This document shows positions 1-10,700 of a DNA stretch of 64,000 bases, in pieces. Position numbers and translations under genes: made by a program. Below the pieces are notes generated by a model, which was not told the DNA's origin, did no database searches, and saw only the letters and a list, made by a program, of their open reading frames with translations. The stretch spans positions 13,053,918-13,117,917 of the forward strand of contig CM026391.1 of NCBI GenBank assembly GCA_014843695.1. The letters run 5' to 3'. The DNA comes from Archivesica marissinica. Its lineage: Eukaryota; Mollusca; Bivalvia; Venerida; Vesicomyidae. Position 1 is the stretch's first letter; each line of letters begins with the position of its first letter.

Positions 1-3000
1 TGCTGTCCATCACCGAGATCATCATACGAGTGCATCAGTCTCCAACGTCAGACAGACCTGTTGTCCCTCCATCTATATTCACTGTCTCAGACTTCAGCGA
101 CATATTCCTCTCTCCCCTTAGAATTGATTACATAAGAACTTGTCATACTTCTGCAGCGGCATCATCTACGAGTGCATCAGTCTCCAACGTCAGACAGACC
201 TGTTGTCCCTCCATCTATATTCAGTAATTCAGACTTCAGTGACACATTCCTCTCTCCGTTTAGAATTGATTACATAAGAACTTGTCATACCTCTGCAGCG
301 GCATCATTTACGAGTGCATCAGTCTCCAACGTCAGACAGACCTGTTGTCCCTCCATCTATATTCACTGTCTTGGACTTCAGCGACATATTCCTCTCTCCC
401 CTTAGAATTGATTACATAAGAACTTGTCATACTTCTGCAGCGGCATCATCTACGAGTGCATCAGTCTCCAACGTCAGACAGACCTGTTGTCCCTCCATCT
501 ATATTCAGTAATTCAGACTTCAGTGACACATTCCTCTCTCCGTTTAGAATTGATTACATAAGAACTTGTCATACCTCTGCAGCGGCATCATTTACGAGTG
601 CATCAGTCTCCAACGTCAGACAGACCTGTTTCCCTCCATCTATATTCACTGTCTTGGACTTCAGCGACATATTCCTCTCTCCCCTTAGAATTGATTACAT
701 ACGAACTTGTCATACCTCTGTAGCGGCATCATTTACGAGTGCATCAGTCTCCAACGTCAGACAGACCTGTTGTCCCTCCATCTATATTCACTGTCTCGGA
801 CTTCAGCGACATATTCCTCTCTCCCCTTAGAATTGATTACATAAGAACTTGTCATACCTCTGTAGCGGCATCATTTACAAGTGCATCAGTCTCCAACGTC
901 AGACAGACCTGTTGTCCCTCCATCTATATTCACTGTCTCGGACTTCAGTGACACATTCCTCTCTCCCCTTAGATTTGATTACATAAGAACTTGTCATACC
1001 TCTGCAGCGGCATCATTTACGAGTGCATCAGTCTCCAACGTCAGACAGACCTGTTGTCATCCATCTATATTCACTGTCTCAGACTTCAGTGTCATATTCC
1101 TCTCTCCCCTTAGATTTGATTAAATAAGAACTTGTCATACCTCTGCAGCGGCATCATCTACGAGTGCATCAGTCTCCAACGTCAGACAGACCTGTTGTCC
1201 CTCCATCTATATTCACTGTCTTGGACTTCAGCGACATATTCCTCTCTCCCCTTAGAATTGATTACATAAGAACTTGTCATACCTCTGCAGCGGCATCATT
1301 TACGAGTGCATCAGTCTCCAATGTCAGACAGACCTGTTGTCCCTCCATCTATATTCACTGTCTCAGACTTCAGCGACATATTCCTCTCTCCCCTTAGAAT
1401 TGATTACATAAGAACTTGTCATACCTCTGTAGCGGCATCATTTACGAGTGCATCAGTCTCCAACGTCAGACAGACCTGTTGTCCCTCCATCTATATTCAC
1501 TGTCTCGGACTTCAGCGACATATTCCTCTCTCCGTTTAGAATTGATTACATAAGAACTTGTCATACCTCTGCAGCGGCATCATTTACGAGTGCATCAGTC
1601 TCCAACGTCAGACAGACCTGTTGTCCCTCCATCTATATTCACTGTCTCGGACTTCAGTGACACATTCCTCTCTCCCCTTAGATTTGATTACATAAGAACT
1701 TGTCATACCTCTGCAGCGGCATCATTTACGAGTGCATCAGTCTCCAACGTCAGACAGACCTGTTGTCCCTCCATCTATATTCACTGTCTCAGACTTCAGT
1801 GTCATATTCCCCTCTCCCCTTAGAATTGATTACATAAGAACTTGTCATACCTCTGCAGCGGCATCATTTACGAGTGCATCAGTCTCCAACGTCAGACAGA
1901 CCTGTTGTCCCTCCATCTATATTCACTGTCTCGGACTTCAGCGACATATTCCTCTCTCCCCTTAGAATTGATTACATAAGAACTTGTCATACCTCTGCAG
2001 CGGCATCATTTACGAGTGCATCAGTCTCCAACGTCAGACAGACCTGTTGTCCCTCCATCTATATTCACTGTCTCGGACTTCAGCGACATATTCCTCTCTC
2101 CCCTTAGAATTGATTACATAAGAACTTGTCATACCTCTGCAGCGGCATCATTTACGAGTGCATCAGTCTCCAACGTCAGACAGACCTGTTGTCCCTCCAT
2201 CTATATTCACTGTCTCGGACTTCAGTGACATATTCCTCTCTCCCCTTAGAATTGATTACATAAGAACTTGTCATACCTCTGTAGCGGCATCATTTACGAG
2301 TGCATCAGTCTCCAACGTCAGACAGACCTGTTGTCCCTCCATCTATATTCACTGTCTCGGACTTCAGCGACATATTCCTCTCTCCGTTTAGAATTGATTA
2401 CATAAGAACTTGTCATACCTCTGTAGCGGCATCATTTACGAGTGCATCAGTCTCCAACGTCAGACAGACCTGTTGTCCCTCCATCTATATTCACTGTCTC
2501 GGACTTCAGTGACACATTCCTCTCTCCCCTTAGATTTGATTACATAAGAACTTGTCATACCTCTGCAGCGGCATCATTTACGAGTGCATCAGTCTCCAAC
2601 GTCAGACAGACCTGTTGTCATCCATCTATATTCACTGTCTCAGACTTCAGTGTCATATTCCTCTCTCCCCTTAGATTTGATTACATAAGAACTTGTCATA
2701 CCTCTGCAGCGGCATCATCTACGAGTGCATCAGTCTCCAACGTCAGACAGACCTGTTGTCCCTCCATCTATATTCACTGTCTCGGACTTCAGTGACATAT
2801 TCCTCTCTCCGTTTAGAATTGATTACATAAGAACTTGTCATACCTCTGCAGCGGCATCATTTACGAGTGCATCAGTCTCCAACGTCAGACAGACCTGTTG
2901 TCCCTCCATCTATATTCACTGTCTTGGACTTCAGCGACATATTCCTCTCTCCCCTTAGAATTGATTACATAAGAACTTGTCATACCTCTGCAGCGGCATC

Positions 3001-3126
3001 ATTTACGAGTGCATCAGTCTCCAACGTCAGACAGACCTGTTGTCATCCATCTATATTCACTGTCTCAGACTTCAGTGTCATATTCCTCTCTCCCCTTAGA
3101 TTTGATTACATAAGAACTTGTCATAC
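1..3126 (-). repeat. 142-bp tandem array derived from a minus-strand exon end
   Basis: About 22 head-to-tail copies of a 141-142 bp unit; the array is cut by the window's left edge. The minus-strand unit matches the 3' half of the candidate exon at 3127-3287 (shared blocks AAGTCCGAGAC, GTGAATATAGA, AATGATGCCGCTGCAGAG), followed by the same GT donor and about 30 more bases. Relative to the exon each unit has a 6-base loss and a 4-base gain, so the reading frame is broken, and 142 is not a multiple of three. The copies are therefore not translatable exons as a chain. Variation between copies is mostly a few recurrent point variants (attgat/tttgat, gcagcgg/gtagcgg, tgttgtccc/tgttgtcat), typical of local homogenisation. 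Confidence 0.93.
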
Positions 3127-3287
3127 CTCTGCAGCGGCATCATTTATGAGTGTATCAGACTCTGACGGTAGTCCTGTTGCCTCTCCGTCTATATTCACCG
3201 TCACCGTCTCGGACTTCTGCGACGTGACCGTCTCTGCTCCCGCAGCTTCAACTTTCTTCTTGCCGGTGATGAAGTACGTTTTTATCA
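3127..3287 (-). CDS. Candidate internal exon, possibly adenylyl cyclase 9-like (partial)
   Basis: Seen: on the minus strand an AG acceptor (ATGATTTCAG) ends at 3288 and a GT donor (GCAGAG|GTATGA) follows 3127. Between them lie 161 bases with an open frame (2 + 53 codons, ending on a whole codon). The product reads IKTYFITGKKKVEAAGAETV at its start and ends SDTLINDAAAE; after the first ten residues it is a polar E/T/S/A-rich linker. Local GC content is clearly higher than in the flanks. Family knowledge, from memory: a K-T-Y-(F/L)-I-(S/T)-G run closes the C1 catalytic domain of adenylyl cyclase 9 before a long variable linker, and this exon would fit that junction. No upstream cyclase exon was recognised elsewhere in the window, so the assignment is weak. 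Odd: the polypyrimidine tract is poor and a P6 MITE lies about 17 bases upstream of the acceptor. Alternative: a chance open frame, or an exon of another protein. Confidence 0.45.
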
Positions 3288-3304
3288 CTGAAATCATAAT
3301 CAAT

Positions 3305-3501
3305 CTTACTCTTTGCATGCTGGGTAAAATAGAGGCTATAAATAGTTCAAATAATTATGTCAGCCGACAATTCAATTAGTGGTGTTTTTCTTATTTGTAA
3401 CTGAAAACTCTGGAAATATGTCATAGAATTCCATTAGAATTGTGTCGTTAGAATGACAATTATTTCACTGCTATGTTCACCGCTAGCTTGCAGAGAGTTC
3501 A
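3305..3501 (-). mobile_element. P6 MITE, copy 1
   Basis: Homologous, in opposite orientation, to the clean copy at 13234-13454. Shared landmarks are the CTTTGCATGCTGGGTAAAAT end, an internal near-palindrome around GGAATT/AATTCC, and the TTCACCGCTAGC end. The terminal TTAA is eroded on both sides. It lies next to the acceptor of the candidate exon, so it could supply branch-point sequence to that intron. Confidence 0.75.
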
Positions 3502-3660
3502 TATTATCTAAATTAATTTTAACCCAGATATATTTATAACCAGATTGACCGACATAGCATGTTACATATAGAATGCCTATGCTTGAGGTGCCACAGATCA
3601 AAAGCCAGAAGTTATACCAACTCAATTCATTTTTTATTATCAATTGGCATTTACAGTACA
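3502..3660. other. No recognisable feature
   Basis: AT-rich sequence. Short open frames occur on both strands but none looks like a protein. Confidence 0.5.
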
Positions 3661-3936
3661 TACTCTCGTATAAGACGATCTCGATTATAAGACGACCCGC
3701 CCTAACTGGTCTTAATTCGACGGTATTTTGCATAGAATCGCGTTCAAGACAGGTTGAGAAATTCGAAACCACCCAGAAGTAAAGACCAAGCATTTGAATT
3801 AAACACAGTAAATTATGTAAATCATAAAATCACTATTAATTCAGTTCCGTTTACAGACAGTTATTTGGGGATTACTAGCTTATAAGACGCGAAGCTCCAA
3901 TCTGGTGATTAAAACCCTGCGTGGTATAGGCGCGTA
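3661..3936. mobile_element. Y-family element (short copy)
   Basis: Begins TACTCTCGTATAAGACG and ends TATAGGCGCGTA, inverted relatives of the ends of the larger element at 29958-30807. Its right part (TCTGGTGATTAAAA, then TACGGTAAG just beyond the end) matches the fragment at 39975-40030. Non-autonomous; no transposase is visible. The superfamily is uncertain. Confidence 0.55.
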
Positions 3937-3972
3937 TGTACGGTAAGTATGCCTTTGGTCATTTACAAATTG

Positions 3973-4775
3973 TACCGTATTTAGCTGTGTATAGTGCGCA
4001 CATTTCTTACTGAAATCCTCATCCATTTTATCTACTGCGCATTATACACCAGTACAGACATCAGGACATTTTTTTCCGGACCAAAATTTCGTGAAAAAAC
4101 TGAAATTCGACCCGAACGGCCCACAGTCATTCTATAAGTTGTTACATTCGACAAACGTTATAAACTAGCTATTAAAACCAGTTGCCGATAGTCTATATAA
4201 ATAAATCAAATGAATAAGACCACAAAATTAGCATATATTTCGTTTATTTTGGCAAACTTTGATGAATTTAATTGAAAAGGTAAATGCATAAAAAATGGCG
4301 ATTTGATAACATCACGTGGTTTTATCGTATGTAATATTTCCCGTACTTTTCGCGTACTTCGCCGTACAATGTACAATGCATTGCATAAAAAAAAACTTTT
4401 TTGGCTGCAGTATTTCAATTGATTGTAGCGATAATTAATTTCGACAAACCTTTCACAATGGGTCCCAGTTAATTAGGTAGGCTTCACGTGTTGATAAGTT
4501 TGAGCATCTGCTGACATGTTTGAGAACGTGTTGAGATGTTTGAGAACGTGTCGAGAAATTTGAGCAGGTGTGCCCGAGTGCGATGAGGTATATCTCGAGT
4601 GATTAATATAAGTTGTAAAAATCACGGAGCACAATTTTTAGCGATTTTTGAGAAATGTTAAATTTTGACTTGGAAAATTGCGTTTTTCACGTGCGCAGTA
4701 TACATAGGAACTCAGTTTTTCCGCCGATTTTCGTGCCAGATCGTGGGTGCGCACTATACACAGCTAAATACGGTA
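3973..4775. mobile_element. 803-bp TIR element with TACCGTATTTAGCTG ends
   Basis: The left end TACCGTATTTAGCTGTGTAT and the right end ATACACAGCTAAATACGGTA are perfect inverted repeats that continue into AGTGCGCAC/GTGCGCACT, about 29 bases in all. TA at both outer limits suggests Tc1/mariner-type insertion. The interior holds only short open frames, so it is non-autonomous. Confidence 0.8.
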
Positions 4776-4817
4776 GTTATTATTGCCATCTCTCAATTAC
4801 CACATCAACAATATATA

Positions 4818-5056
4818 TTAACCCATTCAACACCAAGTAACTGACATGGACTGGTCCATGATATTATTAGACCAATAAATTAATAAGAAAATTACATTCG
4901 GACCAGTTCATTTATCAAGATGGGTAATTTTGTCTAAAATTAGTAATACTACTGGCAAAAAGTGCAGATCCTCATGAGACGGCTCGTCACGAGCCGGCTC
5001 ATCTGGATCTACACTTTTTGTAAGCCTATATAGGTCTGTGGTGTTGAAAGGGTTAA
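4818..5056. mobile_element. P1 MITE copy (TTAA-flanked)
   Basis: TTAA-CCCATTCAACACCAAGTAAC at the left and GTGTTGAAAGGG-TTAA at the right. The middle carries a GC-rich near-palindrome centred on CTCGTCACGAG and flanked by AAAAAGTG / CACTTTTT. Length about 240 bp, as in the other full copies here. The exact empty-site comparison at 57206 supports TTAA target duplication. Confidence 0.9.
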
Positions 5057-5134
5057 TAGTAAACACATAACAAAAATCAACATATTTTTAAATGATTTTC
5101 CGCATAATTATGATACACATAGTTTACACAAATT

Positions 5135-5330
5135 TATTTTAGCTTGATTGCGAAACAAGTTCTTACAATATTATTTGAATCGCTCTCGAGACCTTATTCC
5201 TGATGGAATCCATCACCATGAGGGAGAGAGACGAGGCAGTGTGGAATTTGCGCCTTGCCTAAGGGCACAAAAACAGCTCCAGCTGGGCGCAAACTCCGGA
5301 CCTGAAGCAAACGCTCTATCACGGCGCTAC
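5135..5330 (-). mobile_element. SINE-A body whose head runs into a 31-bp array
   Basis: Read on the minus strand this is the tRNA-derived SINE seen on the plus strand at 30493-30730: degraded B-box region, the TGTGCCCTTAGGCAAGG block, CTCCCTCATGGTGATGGATT, ACCTCATTCC-type tail and a terminal TTGCGAAACAAGTTC-type block (here in reverse complement). The head end, beyond 5330, is replaced by the tandem array. Confidence 0.8.
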
Positions 5331-6146
5331 CACAGCGCTATCATGACTCCCACGGCGCTACCACTGCGCTATCATGACTCCCACGGCGCTACCACTGCGC
5401 TATCATGACTCCCACGGCGCTACCACTGCGCTATCATGACTCCCACGGCGCTACCACTGCGCTATCATGACTCCCACGGCGCTACCACTGCGCTATCATG
5501 ACTCCCACGGCGCTACCACTGCGCTATCATGACTCCCACGGCGCTACCACTGCGCTATCATGACTCCCACGGCGCTACCACAGCGCTATCATGACTCCCA
5601 CGGCGCAGTCATGACTCCCACGGCGCTAACACAGCGCTATCATGACTCCCACGGCGCAACCACTGCGCTATCATGACTCCCACGGCGCAACCACTGCGCT
5701 ATCATGACTCCCACGGCGCAACCACTGCGCTATCATGACTCCCACGGCGCTACCACTGCGCTATCATGACTCCCACGGCGCTACCACAGCACTATCATGA
5801 CTCCCACGGCGCAACCACTGCGCTATCATGACTCCCATGGCGCAACCACTGCGCTATCATGACTCCCACGGCGCAACCACTGCGCTATCATGACTCCCAC
5901 GGCGCTACCACAGCGCTATCATGACTCCCACGGCGCAACCACTGCGCTATCATGACTCCCACGGCGCAACCACTGCGCTATCATGACTCCCACGGCGCAA
6001 CCACTGCGCTATCATGACTCCCACGGCGCTACCACAGCGCTATCATGACTCCCACGGCGCAACCACTGCGCTATCATGACTCCCACGGCGCTACCACTGC
6101 GCTATCATGACTCCCACGGCGCTACCACAGCTCTATCATGACTCAA
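5331..6146 (-). repeat. 31-bp array of SINE-A heads carrying Pol III A boxes
   Basis: About 26 copies of a 31-bp unit (plus strand: CTATCATGACTCCCACGGCG then CTACCACTGCG). The minus strand of most units reads TAGCGCAGTGG, a perfect match to the Pol III A-box consensus TRGCNNAGYGG; variant units change one or two bases of it (for example TAGCGCTGTGG). The unit corresponds to the SINE-A 5' head (CGTGATAGCGCAGTGGTAG). The array lies immediately upstream, on the minus strand, of the SINE body at 5135-5330. Confidence 0.92.
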
Positions 6147-6343
6147 ATAATAAAATCATGGTATGAAGTTGAGAAATAGTTTGAATCAATAATATATGTT
6201 TCATGTATATAATGTGTATTTCAGGCCATAATGTTAGTATCTAATGTACACGCAGGCAATGAAACAGATCCTGGTAATATTTATTAGTTCTTACAACTTA
6301 TATTAATCACTCTCGAGACCTCATTCCTGATGCAATCCATCGC
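6147..6343 (-). mobile_element. Unique sequence with a SINE-A tail fragment
   Basis: 6147-6286 shows nothing recognisable. 6287-6343 matches the SINE-A 3' region in reverse (TTCTTACAACTTATATTAAT, then CTCTCGAGACCTCATTCCTG). Confidence 0.6.
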
Positions 6344-6455
6344 CAAATAATACTAATTGTCTAATTGCCAAATAATACTAATTGTCTAATTGCCAAATAA
6401 TACTAATTGTCTCTAATTGCCAAATAATACTAATTGCCAAATAATATTAATTGTC
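6344..6455. repeat. Short array of about 25 bp
   Basis: Four to five imperfect copies of CAAATAATACTAATTGTCTA plus ATTGC, starting inside the SINE tail fragment. Confidence 0.8.
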
Positions 6456-6586
6456 TAAGTGATTTGCAATCAACCACCTTGAAAAATCGGCCAAGCAAAA
6501 GATGTCAAACTGTCCTGGCGGAAAACAAGCCGAAAATAGATTTTCAAAGTCAAGAGCACAGCAGAATGAAGATAATGAAAATGAGC

Positions 6587-7442
6587 CATAGTCATGTGAT
6601 CAAGTACATAGTCATGTGATCAAGTACATAGTCATGTGATCAAGTACATAGTCATGTGATCAAGTACATAGTCATGTGATCAAATACATAGTCATGTGAT
6701 CAAGTACATAGTCATGTGATCAAGTACATAGTCATGTGATCAAGTACATAGTCATGTGATCAAGTACATAGTCATGTGATCAAATACATAGTCATGTGAT
6801 CAAGTACATAGTCATGTGATCAAGTACATAGTCATGTGATCAAATACATAGTCATGTGATCAAATACATAGTCATGTGATCAAGTACATAGTCATGTGAT
6901 CAAATACATAGTCATGTGATCAAATGCATAGTCATGTGATCAAATACATAGCCATGTGATCAAATACATAGTCATGTGATCAAATACATAGCTAGGTGAT
7001 CAAATACATAGTCATGTGATCAAATACATAGCTAGGTGATCAAATGCATAGCCATATGATCAAATACATAGTCATGTGATCAAATACATAGTCATGTGAT
7101 CAAATGCATGGTCATGTGATCAAATACATAGTCATGTGATCAAATGCATAGTCATGTGATCAAATGCATAGTCATGTGATCATATGCATAGTCATGTGAT
7201 CAAATGCATAGTCATGTGATCAAATGCATAGTCATGTGATCAAATGCATAGTCATGTGATCAAATGCATAGTCATGTGATCATATGCATAGTCATGTGAT
7301 CAAATGCATAGTCATGTGATCAAATGCATAGTCATGTGATCAAATGCATAGTAATGTGATCAAATGCATAGTCATGTGATCATATGCATAGTCATGTGAT
7401 CAAATGCATAGTCATGTGATCAAATGCATGGTCATGTGATCA
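6587..7442. repeat. 20-bp tandem array
   Basis: About 43 exact-length units of GTCATGTGATCAARTRCATA. Early units read AAGTACATA, middle units mix AAGTACATA and AAATACATA, and late units read AAATGCATA. CATATGCATA variants at 7181, 7281 and 7381 mark a 100-bp higher-order unit of five repeats. The length never slips. Confidence 0.97.
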
Positions 7443-7744
7443 AAAATAGAGGAAAATTGCATTGTTGCTGATATCGCACATAAGAACATCTATAAATGAC
7501 AGATAAGCGTGCTGCAGTGCTGAACAATGTGACAGTTCCGCAGTAAATCTGCTGCAGTGCTGAACAATGTGACAGTGCCGCAGTAAATCTGCTGCAGTGC
7601 TGAACAATGTGACAGTGCCGCAGTAAATCTGCATCACCAACAAAATCCATCTGACAGGGTTGCAGAAAATAAATCGGTATCAGTAGAAAACACAAGATGA
7701 CAGATCTGCAATAAATCTGCAAGATGACAGAATGTGACACTCCA
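7443..7744. repeat. 40-bp triplet array and degenerate flank of the next array
   Basis: Three 40-bp units at 7511-7630 (GCTGCAGTGCTGAACAATGT, then GACAGTGCCGCAGTAAATCT). 7634-7744 holds degraded pieces resembling the next array's unit (TCTGCA, GACAG, AATCTGCA). This looks like an older, decayed edge. Confidence 0.7.
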
Positions 7745-10700
7745 ACAGCGAATCTGCATTAGCAGGCAACAAAAATAACACAACACAAGACAACAAACAT
7801 AACACAACACAACTCTGCAGCAAATCTGCATTAGCTGACAACAATAATAACACAACACAACTCTGCAGCAAATCTGCATTAGCAGACAACAAACATAACA
7901 CAACACAACTCTGCAGCAAATCTGCATTAGCTGACAACAATAATAACACAACACAACTCTGCAGCCTGCATTAGCAGACAACAAACATAACACAACACAA
8001 CTCTGCAGCCTGCATTAGCAGACAATAAAAATAGCACAACACAACTCTGCATCAAATCTGCATCAGCAGACAACAAAAATAACCCAACACAACTCTACAG
8101 CAAATCTGCATTAGCAGACAACAAAAATAACACAACACAAGACAACAAACATAGCACAACACAACTCTGCATTAGCAGACAACAAAAATAGCACAACACA
8201 ACTCTGCAGCCTGCATTAGCAGACAACAAAAATAACCCAACACAACTCTGCAGCAAATCTGCATTACCAGACAACAAAAATAACCCAACACAACTCTGCA
8301 GCAAATCTGCATTAGCAGACAACAAAAATAACACAACACAAGACAACAAACATAACACAACACAACTCTGCAGCAAATCTGCATCAGCAGACAACAAAAA
8401 TAACCCAACACAACTCTGCAGCAAATCTGCATTAGCAGACAACAAAAATAACACAACACAAGACAACAAACATAACACAACACAACTCTGCATTAGCAGA
8501 CAACAATAATAACACAACACAACTCTGCAGCCTGCATTAGCAGACAACAAACATAACACAACACAACTCTGCAGCCTGCATTAGCAGACAACAAAAATAG
8601 CACAACACAACTCTGCAGCAAATCTGCATCAGCAGACAACAAAAATAACCCAACACAACTCTACAGCAAATCTGCATTAGCAGACAACAAAAATAACACA
8701 ACACAAGACAACAAACATAGCACAACACAACTCTGCATTAGCAGACAACAAATAGCACAACACAACTCTGCAGCCTGCATTAGCAGACAACAAAAATAAC
8801 CCAACACAACTCTGCAGCAAATCTGCATTACCAGACAACAAAAATAACCCAACACAACTCTGCAGCAAATCTGCATTAGCAGACAACAAAAATAACACAA
8901 CACAAGACAACAAACATAACACAACACAACTCTGCAGCAAATCTGCATCAGCAGACAACAAAAATAACCCAACACAACTCTGCAGCAAATCTGCATTAGC
9001 AGACAACAAAAATAACACAACACAAGACAACAAACATAACACAACACAACTCTGCATTAGCAGACAACAATAATAACACAACACAACTCTGCAGCCTGCA
9101 TTAGCAGACAACAAACATAACACAACACAACTCTGCAGCCTGCATTAGCAGACAATAAAAATAGCACAACACAACTCTGCATCAAATCTGCATCAGCAGA
9201 CAACAAAAATAACCCAACACAACTCTACAGCAAATCTGCATTAGCAGACAACAAAAATAACACAACACAAGACAACAAACATAGCACAACACAACTCTGC
9301 ATTAGCAGACAACAAAAATAGCACAACACAACTCTGCAGCCTGCATTAGCAGACAACAAAAATAACCCAACACAACTCTGCAGCAAATCTGCATTACCAG
9401 ACAACAAAAATAACCCAACACAACTCTGCAGCAAATCTGCATTAGCAGACAACAAAAATAACACAACACAAGACAACAAACATAACACAACACAACTCTG
9501 CAGCAAATCTGCATCAGCAGACAACAAAAATAACCCAACACAACTCTGCAGCAAATCTGCATTAGCAGACAACAAAAATAACACAACACAAGACAACAAA
9601 CATAACACAACACAACTCTGCATTAGCAGACAACAATAATAACACAACACAACTATGCAGCCTGCATTAGCAGACAACAAACATAACACAACACAAGTCT
9701 GCAGCAAATCTGCATTAGCAGACAACAATAATAACACAACACAACTCTGCAGCCTGCATTAGCAGACAACAAACATAACACAAGACAACAAACATAGCAC
9801 AACACAACTCTGCAGCAAATCTGCATTAGCAGACAACAAACATAACACAACACAACTCTGCAGCCTGTATTAGCAGACAACAAAAATAACACAACACAAC
9901 TCTGCAGCAAATCTGCATTAGCAGACAACAAAAATAACACAACACAACTCTGCAGCCTGCATTAGCAGACAACAAAAATAACACAACACAACTCTGCAGC
10001 AAATCTGCATTAGCAGACAACAATAATAACACAACACAACTCTGCAGCCTGCATTAGCAGACAACAAACATAACACAACACAAGACAACAAACATAGCAC
10101 AACACAACTCTGCAGCAAATCTGCATTAGCAGACAACAAACATAACACAACACAAGACAACAAACATAGCACAACACAACTCTGCAGCAAATCTGCATTA
10201 GCAGACAACAAACATAACACAACACAACTCTGCAGCAAATCTGCATTAGCAGACAACAAAAATAACACAACACAACTCTGCAGCCTGCATTAGCAGACAA
10301 CAAAAATAACACAACACAACTCTGCAGCAAATCTGCATTAGCAGACAACAAAAATAACACAACACAACTCTGCAGCAAATCTGCATTAGCAGACAACAAA
10401 AATAACACAACACAACTCTGCAGCCTGCATTAGCAGACAACAAAAATAACACAACACAACTCTGCAGCCTGCATTAGCAGACAACAAAAATAACACAACA
10501 CAACTCTGCAGCCTGCATTAGCAGACAACAAAAATAACACAACACAACTCTGCAGCAAATCTGCATTAGCAGACAACAAAAATAACACAACACAACTCTG
10601 CAGCAAATCTGCATTAGCAGACAACAAAAATAACACAACACAACTCTGCAGCAAATCTGCATTAGCAGACAACAAAAATAACACAACACAACTCTGCAGC

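Noticed and set aside
1..3126. CRISPR-like regular array at the left edge or in the 20-bp array
   Set aside because: Units are contiguous with no unique spacers, and the setting is eukaryotic.
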